Positions 32,653 to 34,857 of a stretch of DNA of 34,857 nucleotides are shown here, piece by piece. The notes under the pieces were generated by a model, which was given only the letters and a program-made list of their open reading frames with translations, was not told where the DNA came from and did no database searches. The translations under genes and the position numbers were made by a program. Where the stretch lies: NCBI GenBank assembly GCA_016795245.1, contig JAEUIA010000033.1, positions 1-34,857 of the forward strand, written 5' to 3'. Every line of letters begins with the position of its first letter. Positions within the stretch are counted from its first letter, which is position 1. Origin of the DNA: Planctomycetota bacterium. GTDB taxonomy: Bacteria; Planctomycetota; UBA1135; GCA-002686595.

Positions 32653-34083
32653 ATGAAATACGTCCTCGCCCTGGCTACCGCACTTCTGGCATTGCCCGCA
32701 CCGAACGACATTCAATGGGCCGGCGCGTTCGACGCGACGCTGGAAAAGGCGGCGGCCGAGAAGAAGGTCGTGTTCCTGGCGGTGAACATGGACGGTGAGA
32801 AGGCCAACGAGCGCATGGCCGAAAAGGTCTACACCGACAAAGTGATCGTCGAATTGTCGCGCAACACGCTCAACCTGGTCGCGTCGACGGCCGAGCACGC
32901 ATCGGCCGACAAACCCTGCACGAAGTTCCCCGGCATCTTCTGTCTGGATCACCGGCGCGTCGACTCGGGTGCGCGCAAGGACATTCTCAAGGTCGACGAC
33001 GACGGCCTGACGATCGCGCCGCAAAACGTGTTCATCGGACCGGACGGCAAGGTCCTGCTCTCGGTCCCCTACGAGATCAACGTGCGCGAACTGCAGTGGT
33101 GCTTCGTCACCGCGCTGACCAAGGCCGATCCTACACTCAAGCTCCCGATGCCCGAGTCTGCGCGCATGCCGCGGCGCTTGATTCTCGGCGGCGCCTACGA
33201 TCCGAAGAACGCGCTCGGCGGGGCCGTGATGCCTCTCACCAAGAAGGAACTCACCGAGTTGCTCAAGGAGATGCGCAAAGGACTCGTCCGGGGTGAAGAG
33301 CGCATCGCCGCGTTCCGTCGCATCTTGATGTCCGACGATCCCGACGCACTCGACTTCGTGAAGGACGAGATGCGCAGCGGCAACATGGGTCAAGGTGGCG
33401 GCATGGGCGGCGGTGGTCGCGGCGGTGGCGGCGGCGGCGGACGCGGGGGCGGTGACGGCGGCGCCGAGAAGCACAAGCTGATCTTGCATGCGATCGGGGT
33501 CTTCTCGCCGGTCGCCTATTGGCAGCTCACGGCGGACTCGCTCGACGATCACGACGTCACGCTGCGCACGGAAGCTGCCGTCGCGCTCGAACAGCTCGCG
33601 GCGCCCGAGTCCACGAAGGCGCTGCAGACCGCGCTGCAAAAGGAAGACGACCCTGCGGTGCAGAAGGAAATCCTGCGCGCGCTGGGCGCCACGGGTGCCG
33701 CGGACGCGAAAGTTCGCGCGCTGCTCGTCAAGCGCGCGAAGACCGACAAAAACGAGCTGCTGCGCCTCAACGCCATCCTCGCGCTCGGTTCGTGCGATCA
33801 GGACAACGACGTCAAGGACACTTTGAAAGCCATGCTCGAAAAGGGCAGCGACAAGGAGCGCACCGCCGCTGTGTGCGCCGCGGCGATCACACGCGACGAC
33901 GCCTGGCTGGCCGTCATCGAAGCGGCGACCAAGGACACCAAGGACGAGGCCCTGGCCAAAGCCGCCAAGTCGGCGACGGCCGTCCTCAAAGGTGGCGAAC
34001 TGCGCGAAATCCGCGAATCCGTGGTGAAGATCGGGTCCGACAAGGTCCAGCGCGAGCGCCTCTTCGGCAAGGCCGACGGCTAG
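32653..34083 (+). CDS. Secreted thioredoxin-like protein with HEAT repeats
   Basis: A 476-aa exported protein. MKYVLALATALLALPAPNDI is a signal peptide. A thioredoxin-like domain follows (about 22-160; FDATLEKAAAEKKVVFLAVN, then NVFIGPDGKVLLSVPYEINV) without a CxxC at the normal active-site position (NMDGEKANE), though single cysteines occur nearby (KPCTKFPGIFC). A glycine-rich stretch (about residues 244-272, GGGRGGGG-like) leads into HEAT-type repeats (about 280-450) with VTLRTEAAVALEQLAAPEST and LRLNAILALGSCDQDNDVKD. No enzymatic function can be read; an adaptor role is likely. It is divergent from the MBL-rhodanese gene (147-bp gap). Confidence 0.75.
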   Translation: MKYVLALATALLALPAPNDIQWAGAFDATLEKAAAEKKVVFLAVNMDGEKANERMAEKVYTDKVIVELSRNTLNLVASTAEHASADKPCTKFPGIFCLDHRRVDSGARKDILKVDDDGLTIAPQNVFIGPDGKVLLSVPYEINVRELQWCFVTALTKADPTLKLPMPESARMPRRLILGGAYDPKNALGGAVMPLTKKELTELLKEMRKGLVRGEERIAAFRRILMSDDPDALDFVKDEMRSGNMGQGGGMGGGGRGGGGGGGRGGGDGGAEKHKLILHAIGVFSPVAYWQLTADSLDDHDVTLRTEAAVALEQLAAPESTKALQTALQKEDDPAVQKEILRALGATGAADAKVRALLVKRAKTDKNELLRLNAILALGSCDQDNDVKDTLKAMLEKGSDKERTAAVCAAAITRDDAWLAVIEAATKDTKDEALAKAAKSATAVLKGGELREIRESVVKIGSDKVQRERLFGKADG

Positions 34084-34173
34084 CAGACGGTTGCACCGGG
34101 GCTCAACTCCTGGTTCTAATCCCCGGAGTCGACGGACGCGTGAGGGCGATCCGTCGCGGGAGAGAGAAGAACC

Positions 34174-34617
34174 ATGCAAGACCGCGTCAAAGGCCCCGCG
34201 ATCGCACTGATCGTCGTCGGCATCCTCGGCATCGTCGTGGACATCATGAACCTGGTGGCCTCGTCGATGATGCCGTCGATCATGCGCTCGCTGGAGATGT
34301 TCAATGAAGAACAGCTTCAGCAGATGGAGTCGATGGGATCGGGGCAGACGGTGATGAACCTCGCCGGCGCGGTGCTCGTCCTGGCCGGCTCCGCCTTCAT
34401 CATCTTCGGCGGAATGCAGATGATGAAGTTGCGCGGTTGGCCCATCGCGCTCGTCGCCGCGATCCTGGCGATGATCCCGTGCTTCTCGAGTTGCGCCTGC
34501 CTGCTCGGCATCCCGGCCGGGATCTGGGCGATCATCGTGCTCGCGAATCCGGAAGTGAAAGCCGCCTTCGCGCAAGGTTCGGGTCCGCAAGACTCGAACT
34601 GGCAAAGCCCCACCTGA
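34174..34617 (+). CDS. Small membrane protein, unknown function
   Basis: A 147-aa protein with about three or four membrane segments: GPAIALIVVGILGIVVDIMN (residues 7-26), MNLAGAVLVLAGSAFIIFGG (61-80), and a final hydrophobic stretch (88-122, ALVAAILAMIPCFSSCACLL GIPAGIWAIIVL) holding three cysteines. The ends are hydrophilic, with a C-terminal tail PEVKAAFAQGSGPQDSNWQ. A purine-rich GGAGAGAGAAG precedes the ATG. It resembles small hypothetical membrane proteins common in planctomycetes, but I recognise no family. It lies 90 nt after the HEAT-repeat gene. Confidence 0.7.
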   Translation: MQDRVKGPAIALIVVGILGIVVDIMNLVASSMMPSIMRSLEMFNEEQLQQMESMGSGQTVMNLAGAVLVLAGSAFIIFGGMQMMKLRGWPIALVAAILAMIPCFSSCACLLGIPAGIWAIIVLANPEVKAAFAQGSGPQDSNWQSPT

Positions 34618-34651
34618 TCGTTCGCCGGCGCGACCCGCTGCCCGGTTCTTG

Positions 34652-34857
34652 CGTACGGAGTCAGGCTCCGCTCCGCCGTTCTCGCTGCCGTGGCTTCGGC
34701 GCGTGATCGAGTTTGACCGTACGGAGCCAGGCTCCTGTGGTGGGAAAACGCCCACCCGGCGAGCGACCGGCACCCCGCGCGCGGCCGCGGCGGGGGTTGC
34801 CCACAGGCGGAACGCGGCCGCCGGGCGCCAGGGGGAACCGCCCGGCGGGCCCGGGCC
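34652..34857. repeat. Left part of palindromic element copy 3, running into the window edge
   Basis: From 34652 the sequence follows the left arm of the 304-bp element: ACGGAGTCAGGCTCC, then CTCCGCCGTT and, after a diverged stretch, the shared core at 34709-34742 (identical to copy 2 except for one T/C change). Copy 2 and this one then part. The inverted second arm is not seen: after about 34745 the sequence becomes extremely GC-rich with runs such as CGCGGCGGGGG and ends in GGGCCCGGGCC, which looks unlike the rest of the window. This may be a real diverged centre or a low-quality contig end inside a hairpin. Confidence 0.75.

Noticed and set aside
34096..34126. CCGGGG/CCCCGG hairpin as a terminator after the HEAT-repeat gene
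   Set aside because: A 6-bp stem with a 19-nt loop and no T-run is too weak to call.
31114..34773. A 1219-codon minus-strand open frame covering the rhodanese gene and everything beyond
   Set aside because: Only the part from 32505 is homologous to a protein family; the rest is antisense to the HEAT-repeat and membrane genes and rich in Arg, Gly, His and Asp. High GC keeps antisense frames open.
1..34857. tRNA, rRNA or integrase/transposase genes
   Set aside because: I looked through the gaps between genes and saw no cloverleaf-like or rRNA-like sequence and no recombinase motifs.

Overview
The window looks like chromosomal DNA of a high-GC planctomycete or close relative (Planctomycetota, PVC group). 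The evidence is a very large protein of the PVC-type haem-binding CxxCH family (propeller, HEAT repeats, C-terminal cytochrome c), twin-arginine-type sugar isomerase/epimerase proteins beside it, a planctomycete-style ECF sigma factor next to a zinc-ribbon Ser/Thr kinase, and HEAT-repeat secreted proteins. This is inferred from gene families; no 16S or tRNA gene is visible.

Layout. 1-5083: the 5' tip of a leftward gene, then lysS, an FtsX/LolC-type permease overlapping its LolD-type ATPase, and an ATP-grasp enzyme, tightly packed rightward. 5133-9286: a compact leftward operon xseB-ispA-dxs-nadK (exonuclease VII small subunit, prenyl diphosphate synthase, DXP synthase, NAD kinase), a widespread bacterial gene order. 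9508-11025: a B12-binding-type radical SAM enzyme. 11026-11867: a gene-free stretch with a 230-bp inverted repeat flanked by mirror-image 34-nt degenerate repeats. 11868-15055: an outer-membrane-type beta-barrel protein and, divergently, a membrane protein with a spermidine-synthase-like domain. 15102-15788: a TlpA/thioredoxin-fold lipoprotein interrupted by an in-frame TGA exactly at the first Cys of its CxxC motif (W-TGA-P-P-C), with a well-placed bacterial SECIS-like hairpin. I read it as a selenoprotein. 15808-18839: an SRPBCC protein, a secreted DUF4412-like protein, a 304-bp near-perfect palindrome, and a PilT-type ATPase. 18963-24131: isomerase/epimerase, PVC cytochrome, hydroxypyruvate-isomerase-like protein. 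24134-27066: ECF sigma factor and Ser/Thr kinase. 27145-29334: small coiled-coil protein, double universal stress protein, CBS-domain protein. 29536-32505: second B12-type radical SAM enzyme and a metallo-beta-lactamase/double-rhodanese protein. 32653-34617: thioredoxin-like/HEAT secreted protein and a small membrane protein. 34652-34857: the start of a third copy of the palindromic element, ending in anomalous, extremely GC-rich sequence at the window edge.

The two most notable items are the probable selenoprotein, which simple gene calling would split into two fragments, and a dispersed family of very long inverted repeats sharing a 34-nt core, all at the 3' ends of genes. Both need genome-wide confirmation: Sec machinery elsewhere in the genome, and a copy count of the repeat family.
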